NCBI GenBank assembly: GCA_020859945.1 | Contig: JAJBVG010000063.1 | Coordinates: 62,365-112,166 of the forward strand | Length of the DNA stretch: 49,802 bases | Direction of reading: 5' to 3' | Source: Clostridiales bacterium | GTDB lineage: Bacteria > Bacillota > Clostridia > Oscillospirales > Oscillospiraceae | Part shown: positions 30,913-39,457 of the stretch, in pieces | How the letters are laid out: every line of letters starts with the position of its first letter | How positions within the stretch are numbered: the first letter of the stretch is position 1 | Notes under the pieces: model-generated | Database searches by the model: none | What the model was told of the DNA's origin: nothing | What the model saw: only the letters and a program-made list of their open reading frames with translations | Made by a program: the position numbers and the translations under genes

Positions 30913-30921
30913 GTCCCGAAA

Positions 30922-31680
30922 TTAGTCCATGTGAGAGCCGCCGTTGATGTCGATCTCCTCGCCGGTGATGTAGGAGGCTTCCTTGGAGGCCAGGAACACG
31001 ATGGCGTTGGCGACTTCCTGGGTCTCACCGGGACGGCCCATGGGGATACCGGCGATGACGGCGTCGGCCTGCTCCTTGGGCATACTCTTCCAGATCTCGG
31101 TGTTGATGAGGCCGGGGCAGACACAGTTGGTGGTGATGCCGTACTCAGAGACCTCGCGGGCCAGGTTCTTGGAGAAGCCCAGCACAGCGGCCTTGGAAGC
31201 GGAGTAGTGCGCGCCGCCGAACACGCCGCCGCCCCGCTTGCCGGAGACGGAGGACAGGTGGACGATACGGCCATAGTGCTGCTTCTTCATGACCTCGCAG
31301 ACGGCCTTGGTGATGAGGAACAGGCCAAACATATTGACGTTGAAGATGCGCTTCATGTCGTCCAGGGTCATGTCAGCCACAGTGACCTTCTGGGAGACGC
31401 CAGCGTTGTTGACCAGCACGTCGATGCGGCCATACTTCTCCACGACGGTGTTGACCAACTCGGTGACGCTGTCCTCATCGCAGAGGTTGGCGGCGTAGCC
31501 CGCGGCCTCAATGCCCATAGCCTTCATCTCGGCGACGTTGGCGTCCAGACCAGCCTGGTTGATGTCGCAGATGACGACGGTAGCGCCCTGCTTGCCGAAG
31601 GTCTGCGCGATGGTGCGGCCAATGCCCTTGGGGGAACCGGCGCCGGTGACAAGAACGACCTGACCATTGAACTCTAACAT
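30922..31680 (-). CDS. Short-chain dehydrogenase/reductase
   Basis: 252 aa, classical SDR. Nucleotide-binding TGAGSPKGIG (residues 12-21), structural NNAG, catalytic Ser in LSSVSGKRGGG with YSASK (Tyr and Lys), and GLINTEI after the active site; ends with GEEIDINGGSHMD like FabG/3-hydroxy or sugar-alcohol dehydrogenases. Oxidises or reduces a hydroxyl using NAD(P). AAAGGAAG before ATG. Downstream of the TRAP and split transketolase genes on the same strand (152-base gap with a small hairpin), so it probably acts in the same sugar or sugar-acid route. Substrate unknown. Confidence 0.88.
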   Translation of the reverse strand: MLEFNGQVVLVTGAGSPKGIGRTIAQTFGKQGATVVICDINQAGLDANVAEMKAMGIEAAGYAANLCDEDSVTELVNTVVEKYGRIDVLVNNAGVSQKVTVADMTLDDMKRIFNVNMFGLFLITKAVCEVMKKQHYGRIVHLSSVSGKRGGGVFGGAHYSASKAAVLGFSKNLAREVSEYGITTNCVCPGLINTEIWKSMPKEQADAVIAGIPMGRPGETQEVANAIVFLASKEASYITGEEIDINGGSHMD

Positions 31681-31832
31681 AAGAAATACTTCCTTTCTGA
31701 ATATGAAATAATGATTTTGGGGGGTCCCCCTCCGGTAAACTAGGGGGTGCGCTTGCCGAAGGGGTGCTTAGGAAACAGTTGAATGAGGTAAGATACCTTT
31801 CATTTGCTGTATGACATAAGAGCTGAAAATTT

Positions 31833-32771
31833 TTAAGCGTTCAGTTCCTTTGCCAGCTCCACGATGTGTTCCACGGTGACGCCGTTGATGGCCAGCAGGC
31901 GCTCATAGGGGGCGGACTGACCGAACTGGTCCTGGATACCCACCCGGCGAAGGATGCCCTTGCCGCTCTCAGCGACCACCTCGGCCACGGCGCTGCCCAG
32001 GCCGTTGAGGATGTTGTGGTCCTCCACGGTGATGATCTTGCCGATGTCGTTGACGCAGGCGGCGACGGCCTCCACGTCCAGGGGCTTGATGGTGTGCATA
32101 TCCAGCACGCGGGCGGAGATGCCCTCGGCGGCCAGCACCTTGGCGGCTTCGATAGCCAGGCGGACGGTGTCGCCGTTGGCGATGATGGCCACGTCCTTGC
32201 CGTCCTGGACCTGATGGGCCTTGCCGATGGTGAACTCAACGTTCTCGTCATAGATGACGGGGATGGCGTCGCGGGTGAAGCGCAGGTAAACGGGGCCGTT
32301 GAACTCCGCCGCCGCGCGGACCAGCTTCCGGGCGGACCAGTAGTCGGCGGGCATAACGACGGTCATGTTGGGGATGGTGCGGAGGATGCCCATGTCCTCG
32401 ATGGCCTGGTGGGAAGCGCCGTCATTGGCGGGGGTCACACCGCCGTGGGAGCAGGCGATCTTCACGTTCAGCTTGGGATAGCAGATCTCCTGGCGGATCA
32501 TCTCGCACATCCGCATGGAGCCGAAGGCCGCGTAAGTGACCACGAAGGGGATTTTGCCGCAGGAGGCCAGACCAGCCGCCACGCCAGCGCCGTTCTGTTC
32601 CGCGATGCCCACGTTCAGGTGCTGCTGGGGCAGCTGCTGCCGGAACGCGCCAGTCTTGCAGCTCTTGCCGATGTCTACGTCCACTACCAGAATGTCGGGG
32701 TTTTCCTTGCCCAGGGCGACGATCTCGTCGCCAAAGCCGTCACGAGTCGGCAGCTTGACAGTTTCACTCAT
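31833..32771 (-). CDS. Transketolase, C-terminal subunit
   Basis: 312 aa: the pyrimidine-binding and C-terminal domains of a split transketolase. Visible: GIAEQNGAGVAAGLASCGKIPFVVTYAAF (the conserved cofactor-contacting Glu is in GIAEQN), SHGGVTPANDGASHQAIED and VEDHNILNGLGSAVAEV in the C-terminal domain. It pairs with the N-terminal subunit encoded 15 bases upstream. AAAGGAGGAG before ATG. It transfers a two-carbon ketol unit between sugar phosphates using thiamine diphosphate. Confidence 0.93.
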   Translation of the reverse strand: MSETVKLPTRDGFGDEIVALGKENPDILVVDVDIGKSCKTGAFRQQLPQQHLNVGIAEQNGAGVAAGLASCGKIPFVVTYAAFGSMRMCEMIRQEICYPKLNVKIACSHGGVTPANDGASHQAIEDMGILRTIPNMTVVMPADYWSARKLVRAAAEFNGPVYLRFTRDAIPVIYDENVEFTIGKAHQVQDGKDVAIIANGDTVRLAIEAAKVLAAEGISARVLDMHTIKPLDVEAVAACVNDIGKIITVEDHNILNGLGSAVAEVVAESGKGILRRVGIQDQFGQSAPYERLLAINGVTVEHIVELAKELNA

Positions 32772-32786
32772 TTCTGTTCTCCTCCT

Positions 32787-33623
32787 TTAGCAGGACACAT
32801 ACTGGGTGTCCAGTTCAGCGATGGCCTGTTTGTACTGAGCCTCATTGGGGGCGGTGCCGTGCCAGCCACAGACGTTCTCCATGTAGGAAACGCCCTTGCC
32901 CTTGACGGTGTGGCCGAAGATGCACTTGGGCTTGCCGTCCTTGGTGGCGACAGCCAGGTCCAGAGCCTTGACCATCTCGGCCATGTCGTTGCCGTTGATC
33001 TCGTACACGTCGAAGCCGAAGGCGCGGAACTTGGCCCCCAGGTCCACGGGAGGCATGACCTCGTCGCAGGTGCCGTCCAACTGGAGGTTGTTGTAGTCCA
33101 CAAAGACCACCAAGTTGTCCAGCTGGTACTTATAAGCGGTCTGGCAGGCTTCCCAGATCTCGCCCTCGTTGCACTCGCCGTCGCCCACGGCGGAGAACAC
33201 CTGGTAGCTCTGCCCGTTCAGCTTGGCGGCGATGGCCATGCCCACGGCGCAGGCCAGACCCTGGCCCAGGGAGCCGGTGGGGATGTCGATGCCGGGGCAC
33301 TTCATGTTGGGGTGGCCCTGGAGGATAGAGCCTTCCTTGCGGAGGGTGTCCAGCTCCTTCATGGGGAAGTAGCCCTTCATGGCGAGAGCGGCGTACTGAG
33401 CGGGGCAGACATGACCCTTGGAGAGAACGAAGCGGTCACGGTCCGGCCAGTAGGGGTTCTGGGGGTCCACGTTCATCTCATGGAAGTAGCAGGCGGTCAC
33501 GAACTCGGCCACCGACAGGGAGCCGCCGGGATGACCCGACTGGGCCTTGTAAATCATGGAGATGACGTTCTTTTTCAGGTCTACACAGGTGTTTTGCAGC
33601 TGTGCAATGCTCATGTCTTTCAT
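32787..33623 (-). CDS. Transketolase, N-terminal (ThDP-binding) subunit
   Basis: 278 aa. SGHPGGSLSVAEF and LSKGHVCPAQYAAL are transketolase signatures; the ThDP motif GDGECNEGEIWEACQTAYKYQLDNLVVFVDYNN is complete. Start at 33623 is set by AAGGAAGG; a longer reading overlaps the TRAP permease gene. Splitting into two subunits is usual in clostridial catabolic operons. It lies between the TRAP permease gene and the C-terminal subunit gene, so it probably processes the imported substrate rather than serving the housekeeping pathway. Confidence 0.93.
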   Translation of the reverse strand: MKDMSIAQLQNTCVDLKKNVISMIYKAQSGHPGGSLSVAEFVTACYFHEMNVDPQNPYWPDRDRFVLSKGHVCPAQYAALAMKGYFPMKELDTLRKEGSILQGHPNMKCPGIDIPTGSLGQGLACAVGMAIAAKLNGQSYQVFSAVGDGECNEGEIWEACQTAYKYQLDNLVVFVDYNNLQLDGTCDEVMPPVDLGAKFRAFGFDVYEINGNDMAEMVKALDLAVATKDGKPKCIFGHTVKGKGVSYMENVCGWHGTAPNEAQYKQAIAELDTQYVSC

Positions 33624-33645
33624 AATAAGCACCTTCCTTTTGAAT

Positions 33646-34932
33646 TTAGGAGACAAAGATAGTGGAAATGCCGGGGACATAGGTGATCAGCAGCAGCACT
33701 GCGATGGAGGCGATGAGCAGCGGAACAACAGCCTTGCTGATTTGCTTCAGGTTGACGTTTGCCACGCCGCAGGCCACGTAGAGGTTGACGCCCACGGGAG
33801 GGGTGTACAGGCCGATGGCCAGGTTGACGATCATGACCACGCCCAGGTGAACCAGGTTGATGCCCAGGGCCTCCGCCACGGGGACGAACAGGGGAACGAA
33901 GATGTACAGCGCGGAGGTGGAATCCAGGAAGCAGCCCGCAATCAGCAGGATGATGTTGACGATGATGAAGAACACGATGGTGGAGCCGCCGGTGATGGAT
34001 TCCAGCGCGCCGCTGATGGCCACGTCCAAGCGGGCACGGGTCAGCACGTAGGCGAACAGACCGGCGCAGGCGGTGATGAACATGACTGTGGCGGTGGTGC
34101 TGGCGGAGTCGATGATGATGGCCCACAGTTCTTTAAAATGAATGGTGCGGTAGATGAACACGCCGACCACCAGGCCATAGACCACGGCGACCGCAGCGGC
34201 CTCAGTGGGGGTGAACACGCCGCCGTAGATGCCGCCCAGAATGATGACGGGCATCAGCAGGCCCCAGAAGGCATCCTTAAACGCCTGCCAGCGCTCTTTG
34301 CCGGAGGCTTTCGGCAGGGAGACCAGGTCGTACTTCCGCCCCACGAACAGCGCCGCGATGATGAGCGCCGCGCCCATGATCAGGCCGGGGAGGACGCCCG
34401 CCTTGAACAGGGAGCCGATAGAGACATCGGCAATGGAGCCGTAAACCACGAAGGTGATGGAGGGCGGGATGATAACGCCGATGGCGCCGGCGCTGCCCAT
34501 CAGGGCGGCGGAGAAGGCGGGACTGTAGCCGGAGCGGATCATGCCGGGGATGAGGATCAGGCCCAGGGCGGCCACGGTAGCGGGGCCGGAGCCGGAGATG
34601 GCGGCGAAGAAGCAGGCCACGATGACGCACACGATGGCCAGGCCGCCTTTCAGGTGGCCCACGCAGGTCTCAGCCAGGTGGATGAGCTTGGCGGAAATCT
34701 GCGCCTTTTCCATGATGTTGCCGGCCAGGATGAAGAAGGGGATGGCCAGCAGCACGAATTTGCTGGTGGAGGCGGAGAACAGCTGGGGAAGGCTGCTCAT
34801 AACGGTACTGAGCGGATGGCCGATCCCCTGGACCAGCATGGCCGCGATGCTGGATACGCCCAGGCAGACGGCGATGGGTGTGCCGATCAGCAGCAGCACC
34901 GCAAAGGTGATAAACAGAACAGCAGCGATCAT
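33646..34932 (-). CDS. TRAP transporter large permease (DctM family)
   Basis: 428 aa, about 12 membrane helices. Family motifs: GTPIAVCLGVSS early, FFILAGNIMEKAQIS, SGSGPATVAALG and the mid-protein PPSITFVVYGSIADVSIG. It uses the sodium gradient to import the ligand delivered by the periplasmic-type binding protein. The start overlaps the small permease stop (ATGA). Followed by the transketolase genes at 22 bases. Confidence 0.95.
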   Translation of the reverse strand: MIAAVLFITFAVLLLIGTPIAVCLGVSSIAAMLVQGIGHPLSTVMSSLPQLFSASTSKFVLLAIPFFILAGNIMEKAQISAKLIHLAETCVGHLKGGLAIVCVIVACFFAAISGSGPATVAALGLILIPGMIRSGYSPAFSAALMGSAGAIGVIIPPSITFVVYGSIADVSIGSLFKAGVLPGLIMGAALIIAALFVGRKYDLVSLPKASGKERWQAFKDAFWGLLMPVIILGGIYGGVFTPTEAAAVAVVYGLVVGVFIYRTIHFKELWAIIIDSASTTATVMFITACAGLFAYVLTRARLDVAISGALESITGGSTIVFFIIVNIILLIAGCFLDSTSALYIFVPLFVPVAEALGINLVHLGVVMIVNLAIGLYTPPVGVNLYVACGVANVNLKQISKAVVPLLIASIAVLLLITYVPGISTIFVS

Positions 34933-35483
34933 GTGTCAGAGCCCTCCTTCTTGAAGTTTTTGTCTGCGGCGCCCAGGAACTCGTCCTGGACCGCTTTCTT
35001 TTCCGCTTCCAGGGCGGAAGCGTCCAGCGGCTTTTTGATCTCTTCGACCAGGGCCTGAGCGAAGCGGATGGTGACGAACACCGCGCCGAAGGGCACGAAG
35101 GTGGCGTAGATCCACTCAGGAGTCTGCATGGCGGAGGTGACCATGCCCAGACGGTACTGGTTCATGACCATCAGCACGCCGTAGTACACCAGAGCGGCGG
35201 AGAACACGGTGGCGATGGCGAAGCTGATGATCATCAGGACTTTGCGGGCCTTGGGCGGCACGGAGTCGGTGACGATGGTCAGGCCCAGATGCGCCCGGCG
35301 CTTGGCGGCGATGGCGGTCCCCATCAGGCTCAGCAGGACGAACAGGTAAGTGGTGATCTCCTCCGAGAAGGAGAGGGAGGCGTGCAGCAGGAACCGGGAG
35401 ACGACGCCCGCAAAGACCAGGGCGGTCATGACGACGGTGCAGATGACGCAGATGATCTCTTCGATCCAGTCAAAAACTTTCAT
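34929..35483 (-). CDS. TRAP transporter small permease (DctQ family)
   Basis: 184 aa with four predicted helices (VICTVVMTALVFAGVVSRF; ITTYLFVLLSLMGTAIAAKRRAH; VLMIISFAIATVFSAALVYYG; ATFVPFGAVFVTIRF). The AAKRRAHLGL segment is typical of DctQ. The acidic/basic C-terminal extension (SALEAEKKAVQDEF) is longer than usual. AAGGGAGGG before ATG. Confidence 0.93.
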   Translation of the reverse strand: MKVFDWIEEIICVICTVVMTALVFAGVVSRFLLHASLSFSEEITTYLFVLLSLMGTAIAAKRRAHLGLTIVTDSVPPKARKVLMIISFAIATVFSAALVYYGVLMVMNQYRLGMVTSAMQTPEWIYATFVPFGAVFVTIRFAQALVEEIKKPLDASALEAEKKAVQDEFLGAADKNFKKEGSDT

Positions 35484-35496
35484 ATTCTTCCCTCCC

Positions 35497-36525
35497 TTAT
35501 TTCGTGATGTTGAAGGCGGCGCAGGCGTCTTCCCCGAAGTAGTCGATCATGCTGTCCTTCCAGTCGGCAATGGCCTCCTCAAAGACGGTTTTCTCTTCCT
35601 CGGTCAGGTAGGTGATGGTCATGCCCTTTTCCTCGAACATTTCCAGGGTCTCAGACTCTTCGGCCTCCAGGGTGTCGCGGCCCCAGTTGCAGGCTTCGGT
35701 GGCGCACTCCTGGAGCAGCTCACGGGTGTTCTCGTTCAAGCTCTCCCAGGTGGAGGTGTTGGCGATGAAGAGGTCGCTTTCGTAGGAGTAGTTCCACATA
35801 GTCAGGTAATCCTGCACCTCGTACATCTTGGAGGAGGAGGTGATGCTGACGCCGTTCTCCTGACCGTCGATGGTGCCCTGCTGGATGGCGGTGAACACCT
35901 CGCTCCAGTTCATGGAGGTGGGGTCAGCGCCCAGGGCGGTGAAGAAGCCCATGTACACCACGCTGCCGGGAACGCGGATCTTCAGGTTCTTCAGGTCATC
36001 CGGGGAGTGGATCTCCCGCTTGGAGTTGGTGATCTGACGGAAGCCGTTGTGGAAGGAACCCAGATAGGTCATGCCTTTGGCGGACAGCCGCTCGGCGTAG
36101 TATTCGCAGCCGGTGCTGTCGATGACCTCACGGGCTTCGGCGTAGTCCTCGAAGCTCCAGGGGATGGTGGCTACGGGGAGCATCTCGTCGATGACGGCCA
36201 GCGTGCAGGTGGCGTAGGCGGCCAGGTCGGTGCTGCCGGAGGCGATCATTTCGATGCCGCGGGAAGCGCTGCCGCCAGCCAGCTCGTCGTTGGGGAACAC
36301 GGCGATGGTGACGGAACCGCCGGAGCGTTCCGCGACCAGGTCAGCGAAGTATTCCGCGACGCGGGCGTCGATCTGGGTGTTGGTGCCGTTGACGGCCATA
36401 GACAGCTCGATGGTCTGGTATTCGCCTTCGGTGGTGGTGTCGGCGCTGGAGGAGCCGCACCCCGTCAGGAGAAAGACCATTGTCAGCGCCATGACCAGGG
36501 CCAACAGTTGTTTTGCTTTTTTCAT
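35497..36525 (-). CDS. TRAP substrate-binding lipoprotein (DctP family)
   Basis: 342 aa. Lipoprotein signal with lipobox LTGC. DctP fold: IELSMAVNGTN, then LKNLKIRVPGS (the conserved ligand-binding Arg), NWSEVFTAIQQGTIDGQEN (the family's helix and EN pair). Such proteins bind organic or sugar acids through that Arg. Start 36525 is chosen because AAAGGAG abuts the earlier in-frame ATG (36531) and leaves a proper six bases to this one. First gene of the TRAP/transketolase operon. Confidence 0.93.
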   Translation of the reverse strand: MKKAKQLLALVMALTMVFLLTGCGSSSADTTTEGEYQTIELSMAVNGTNTQIDARVAEYFADLVAERSGGSVTIAVFPNDELAGGSASRGIEMIASGSTDLAAYATCTLAVIDEMLPVATIPWSFEDYAEAREVIDSTGCEYYAERLSAKGMTYLGSFHNGFRQITNSKREIHSPDDLKNLKIRVPGSVVYMGFFTALGADPTSMNWSEVFTAIQQGTIDGQENGVSITSSSKMYEVQDYLTMWNYSYESDLFIANTSTWESLNENTRELLQECATEACNWGRDTLEAEESETLEMFEEKGMTITYLTEEEKTVFEEAIADWKDSMIDYFGEDACAAFNITK

Positions 36526-36632
36526 AGACATCTCCTTTACTTGATTAATGGGTGGTTTGCGTATGAGGAAAGGCAATTCCAAGGAGCCGCGGGGCTGATT
36601 CATCTCCTCTCTTGCTTGGTGCCTTACGTCCT

Positions 36633-36643
36633 TTGTCTGACAT
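36633..36643. promoter_or_regulatory. GntR operator of the TRAP operon
   Basis: Plus strand TTGTCTGACAT, minus ATGTCAGACAA: inverted TGTC/GACA halves directly downstream of the -10. Matches the site at 37585 in position and form (ATGTC followed by ACA). Confidence 0.65.
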
Positions 36644-36649
36644 ATGAAT

Positions 36650-36678
36650 GTAATACCACATCCCAAAAGAAATGTCAA
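36650..36678 (-). promoter_or_regulatory. Promoter of the TRAP/transketolase operon
   Basis: Minus strand TTGACA (36673-36678), 17-base spacer, TATTAC (36650-36655). Leader about 120 bases. Confidence 0.85.
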
Positions 36679-36757
36679 TCCCTCTTTCTTCTTTTCTACC
36701 TTTTGCATAAAGTTCTTTTCTAATTTTTGTGGAAAATGCTATTTGCACAGGCAAAAA

Positions 36758-36786
36758 AACCGCGTGACCCCAAAGGCCACGCGGTT
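36758..36786 (-). terminator. Terminator of the GntR regulator gene
   Basis: Minus strand AACCGCGTGGCC, loop, then GGTCACGCGGTT followed by TTTTT. Ends the gntR transcript before the TRAP promoter. Confidence 0.85.
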
Positions 36787-36805
36787 GTAATGCTTTATTC
36801 GATTT

Positions 36806-37531
36806 TTATTCGTCCCGGTCCAGAGCGTCCAGGAAATAGGTGTTGCGGATGCGCTCGTCGATCTGCTGGAGGTCCTTTGCCGCCAGCATATCGTAGATTT
36901 TTCGGTGGGCTTCCAACAGCTCCTCGCCCCGCCCGGTGTCGATCATGGTCTGCACCGTCTCCCAGCGGACGGAATAGGTCAGCATCCGCACCACGGAGTC
37001 GATCTTGCTGACCAGGGTGTTCTTGCACAGGGCGGAGACTGCGTCGTGAAAAGCGTTGTCCGCCTGGAACGCGGCCTGGGCCACGTCCTCTGTTTGGGCC
37101 ACAGCGGACGCAAACTCATCCAGCCGACCTTTCACCAGGTCCAGGCCCTCTTTGTCCTCCTTTTTGACAGCCAGCTGCAAAATACCCACTTCAATCAGCT
37201 CCCGCAGTTCCATCAGGCTGTCGAAGTCGTCCCCCTTGTTCAGGATAATGCCGTAAACCATGGGGTCGATCATGCTCTCCTGGAATCCGCTGGAAACAAA
37301 GGTGCCCTCCGAGCGGCGGCTCTCCAGCACGCCCATATAGGTGAGAATTTTGGTAGCCTCCCGGACCGAGGTGCGGGCCACGCCGAAGTTGGCCGCTAGC
37401 TCCGGCTCGGTGGGGAGCTTGTCGCCGGGTTTCAGTTCCCCGGAGATCATGCCGTCGGTCAAACAGTTGATGACACGCTGGACGACGGATTCACTCTTTA
37501 AATTCTTCAAATATGCAGGTCTATCTGCCAT
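36806..37531 (-). CDS. GntR family regulator, FadR subfamily
   Basis: 241 aa. N-terminal winged helix (residues about 12-75; GELKPGDKLPTEPELAANFGVARTSVREATKIL, then ESRRSEGTFV) and a helical FCD domain with ligand/metal residues in ELRELIEVGILQLAV and NAFHDAVSAL. Typical length. It lies upstream of the TRAP operon in the same direction with its own promoter and terminator, and both promoters carry a similar palindrome just after the -10, so it probably represses both until the sugar acid is present. GAGAGGATG before ATG. Confidence 0.92.
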   Translation of the reverse strand: MADRPAYLKNLKSESVVQRVINCLTDGMISGELKPGDKLPTEPELAANFGVARTSVREATKILTYMGVLESRRSEGTFVSSGFQESMIDPMVYGIILNKGDDFDSLMELRELIEVGILQLAVKKEDKEGLDLVKGRLDEFASAVAQTEDVAQAAFQADNAFHDAVSALCKNTLVSKIDSVVRMLTYSVRWETVQTMIDTGRGEELLEAHRKIYDMLAAKDLQQIDERIRNTYFLDALDRDE

Positions 37532-37584
37532 AATATTTCATCCTCTCTGTCTCCAGCCTGAAAAATGCATACATATGATGTTCT

Positions 37585-37597
37585 TATGTAAGACATA
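37585..37597. promoter_or_regulatory. GntR operator at its own promoter
   Basis: TATGT-AAG-ACATA, perfect five-base arms, overlapping the end of the -10. On the minus strand it reads ATGTCTTACAT, to be compared with ATGTCAGACAA at the TRAP promoter. Confidence 0.65.
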
Positions 37598-37625
37598 TTA
37601 TAACGCTTTTCTAAACTTTTGTCAA
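37597..37625 (-). promoter_or_regulatory. Consensus promoter of the GntR gene
   Basis: Minus strand TTGACA (37620-37625), 17 bases, TATAAT (37597-37602): fully consensus, hence probably strong unless repressed. Confidence 0.9.
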
Positions 37626-37843
37626 GAAGGAGGCGCAGCTGTCGGTCATTTTTTAAACAAATCCGCCCCGCAGCAGCATGGTGTCGGGACTGGCCGGAAG
37701 AGCATACCTGCGCATACTGCTTCACCGCTTGTATGTGAGCCGCAGCAGCGCGGTCAATGTACCTGCAATTTCCGAATATAGGGTGATAAAAGGTACGTGA
37801 TTCCCCTTGTTTTGGGATTTTTTACAATTCATCTGGTGCTGCC
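37626..37843. other. Middle of the 415-base gap between divergent gntR and GH3 genes
   Basis: Between the two promoters I see no gene, only a short GC-rich stretch (GCAGCAG twice) and no clear hairpin or repeat family. Confidence 0.5.
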
Positions 37844-37872
37844 TTGACAAATCCTGTCACAATTAGTAAAAT
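37844..37872 (+). promoter_or_regulatory. Promoter of the membrane-anchored GH3 gene
   Basis: TTGACA, 17 bases, TAAAAT. Leader about 70 bases. Confidence 0.85.
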
Positions 37873-37946
37873 GAAATCACAACAGAGAGCTTCACACCTT
37901 CGGAAAATGGAAAGCGCTGCGCCTGAGCGTTCATAAGGAGGATGCT

Positions 37947-39314
37947 ATGGTTGAAAAGAAGCGGAGAAAGAGCAAACTCTATCGCCTGGTTCGCGCTGTT
38001 TTGATTTTGCAGGTCCTCTTGCTGGCAGTCAATGCAACGCTGCTGCTGTTTGTGCTGCATCTCTATTTTGGAGGGGCAAACCCGGATAGCGAGGCCATAG
38101 TCGCTTCCTCTTCGGCTGAGTTAGACCCATCCGGGACGGACAGCGGCGAAACGAGCGGTACGGCGGCTGACGAGGAGGGGGAAGCGGACACAACGGCGGA
38201 TGAGAGCGCAGCCGAGACGGAAGAACCCAGCGAGGAGGAGCGGCTGGCTGACGAGGCAAGCAAACTTCTCGGCTCCATGGAGTTGCAGGAAAAGATTTAT
38301 CAGCTGTTCATCGTGACACAGGAGCAGCTGACCGATGTCTCTGTCGCAACGGAATCGAACGATTGGACCAAGACGTGTATCCAGAACTACCCAGTAGGCG
38401 GAATTGTCTACTTTGAGGACAATATTCAGACGCCAGAGCAGTGTACCGCGATGATCAGCGGTATCCAGTCTTATTCCACGCTGGGACTGTTCATCGCAGT
38501 GGACGAGGAAGGCGGACGTGTGGCGCGGCTGGGCAACAATTCCGCCATGGGCGTTACGTCCTTCCCCAGTATGCAGGAGATCGGCGCCCAGGGAGCGGAG
38601 GCGGCCTATGACGTTGGGGCGACCATCGGTGCGGAGATTCAGTCGTTTGGCTTCAATGTGGATTTTGCCCCGGTTGCGGACGTGTACACCAACGCGGAGA
38701 ACACCGTCATCGGCGACAGAGCCTTTGCTTCGGATGCCGCAGTTGCAGCAGAGATGGTGTCGGCGGCCGTCGAAGGGTTCCACGACAGCAATATGATTTG
38801 TACGCTGAAGCATTTCCCCGGTCATGGCGACACGGCCGAGGACTCCCACTATGGTACTGCAACGACATACAAGACCTTAGAGCAGCTGGAGGAGGAAGAA
38901 TTTCTGCCCTTCCAGGCAGGCATCGCGGCAGGAGCCGACATGGTGATGGTGGGACACATCTCCACGCCCAACGTGGAGAAAGCGGGGGAGGACGACAGCC
39001 TGCCCGCCACCCTGTCCTACACCATGATAACAGAGACCCTGCGGGGAGAATTGGGATTCGACGGCGTCGTTCTCACCGACTCCATGTCCATGCAGGCGAT
39101 CACAGACCACTATAGTTCCGCCGAAGCTGCGGTGATGGCGCTGTCCGCAGGGGCAGACATCATTTTGATTCCCAGCGATTTGGAAGCGGCGGCAAATGGG
39201 ATCATGGAAGCAGTCAACAGCGGGGAGCTGACGGAAGAGCGCATTGACCAAAGCCTGATGCGGATACTGACGCTCAAGCTGCAATATGGGATCATACCTG
39301 CTGCGACAGAGTAA
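37947..39314 (+). CDS. Membrane-anchored GH3 beta-N-acetylglucosaminidase (NagZ type)
   Basis: 455 aa. Basic start (VEKKRRKSKLYR), one membrane helix (residues about 15-40), an acidic low-complexity linker to about 105, then a single GH3 catalytic domain. The NagZ signature KHFPGHGDTAEDSHYG lies near residue 288, with its Asp-His acid/base pair, and the nucleophile Asp in VLTDSMSMQAI near 378. It probably removes N-acetylglucosamine from peptidoglycan fragments outside the cell. The C-terminal domain of larger GH3 proteins is absent, as usual for NagZ. AAGGAGG before ATG. Single gene. Confidence 0.9.
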   Translation: MVEKKRRKSKLYRLVRAVLILQVLLLAVNATLLLFVLHLYFGGANPDSEAIVASSSAELDPSGTDSGETSGTAADEEGEADTTADESAAETEEPSEEERLADEASKLLGSMELQEKIYQLFIVTQEQLTDVSVATESNDWTKTCIQNYPVGGIVYFEDNIQTPEQCTAMISGIQSYSTLGLFIAVDEEGGRVARLGNNSAMGVTSFPSMQEIGAQGAEAAYDVGATIGAEIQSFGFNVDFAPVADVYTNAENTVIGDRAFASDAAVAAEMVSAAVEGFHDSNMICTLKHFPGHGDTAEDSHYGTATTYKTLEQLEEEEFLPFQAGIAAGADMVMVGHISTPNVEKAGEDDSLPATLSYTMITETLRGELGFDGVVLTDSMSMQAITDHYSSAEAAVMALSAGADIILIPSDLEAAANGIMEAVNSGELTEERIDQSLMRILTLKLQYGIIPAATE

Positions 39315-39457
39315 AACCGGTTGAAAAGGCTTCCGAAAAAACTGAGGCCAGGCGCGTTACCTGACCCCAGGCGTTCTGATAGAACCAAAACCTGATATTT
39401 TCGGCGTTGTTGCTTGTGCCTGAGGCGCTCTTGCAGCTTCTCGCTGCGTCTTGGGCA

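Larger units (their letters stand above)
30572..30921. other. 350-base gap between rpe and the SDR gene: hairpins and repeat
   Basis: Contents in order: a 12-base perfect stem GAGCGCCTGCCG with CGGCAGGCGCTC (30622-30650), a long-loop hairpin at 30663-30736, a tiny ORF in its loop, a hairpin at 30762-30793 and repeat family B at 30831-30912. No normal-sized gene. Confidence 0.7.
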
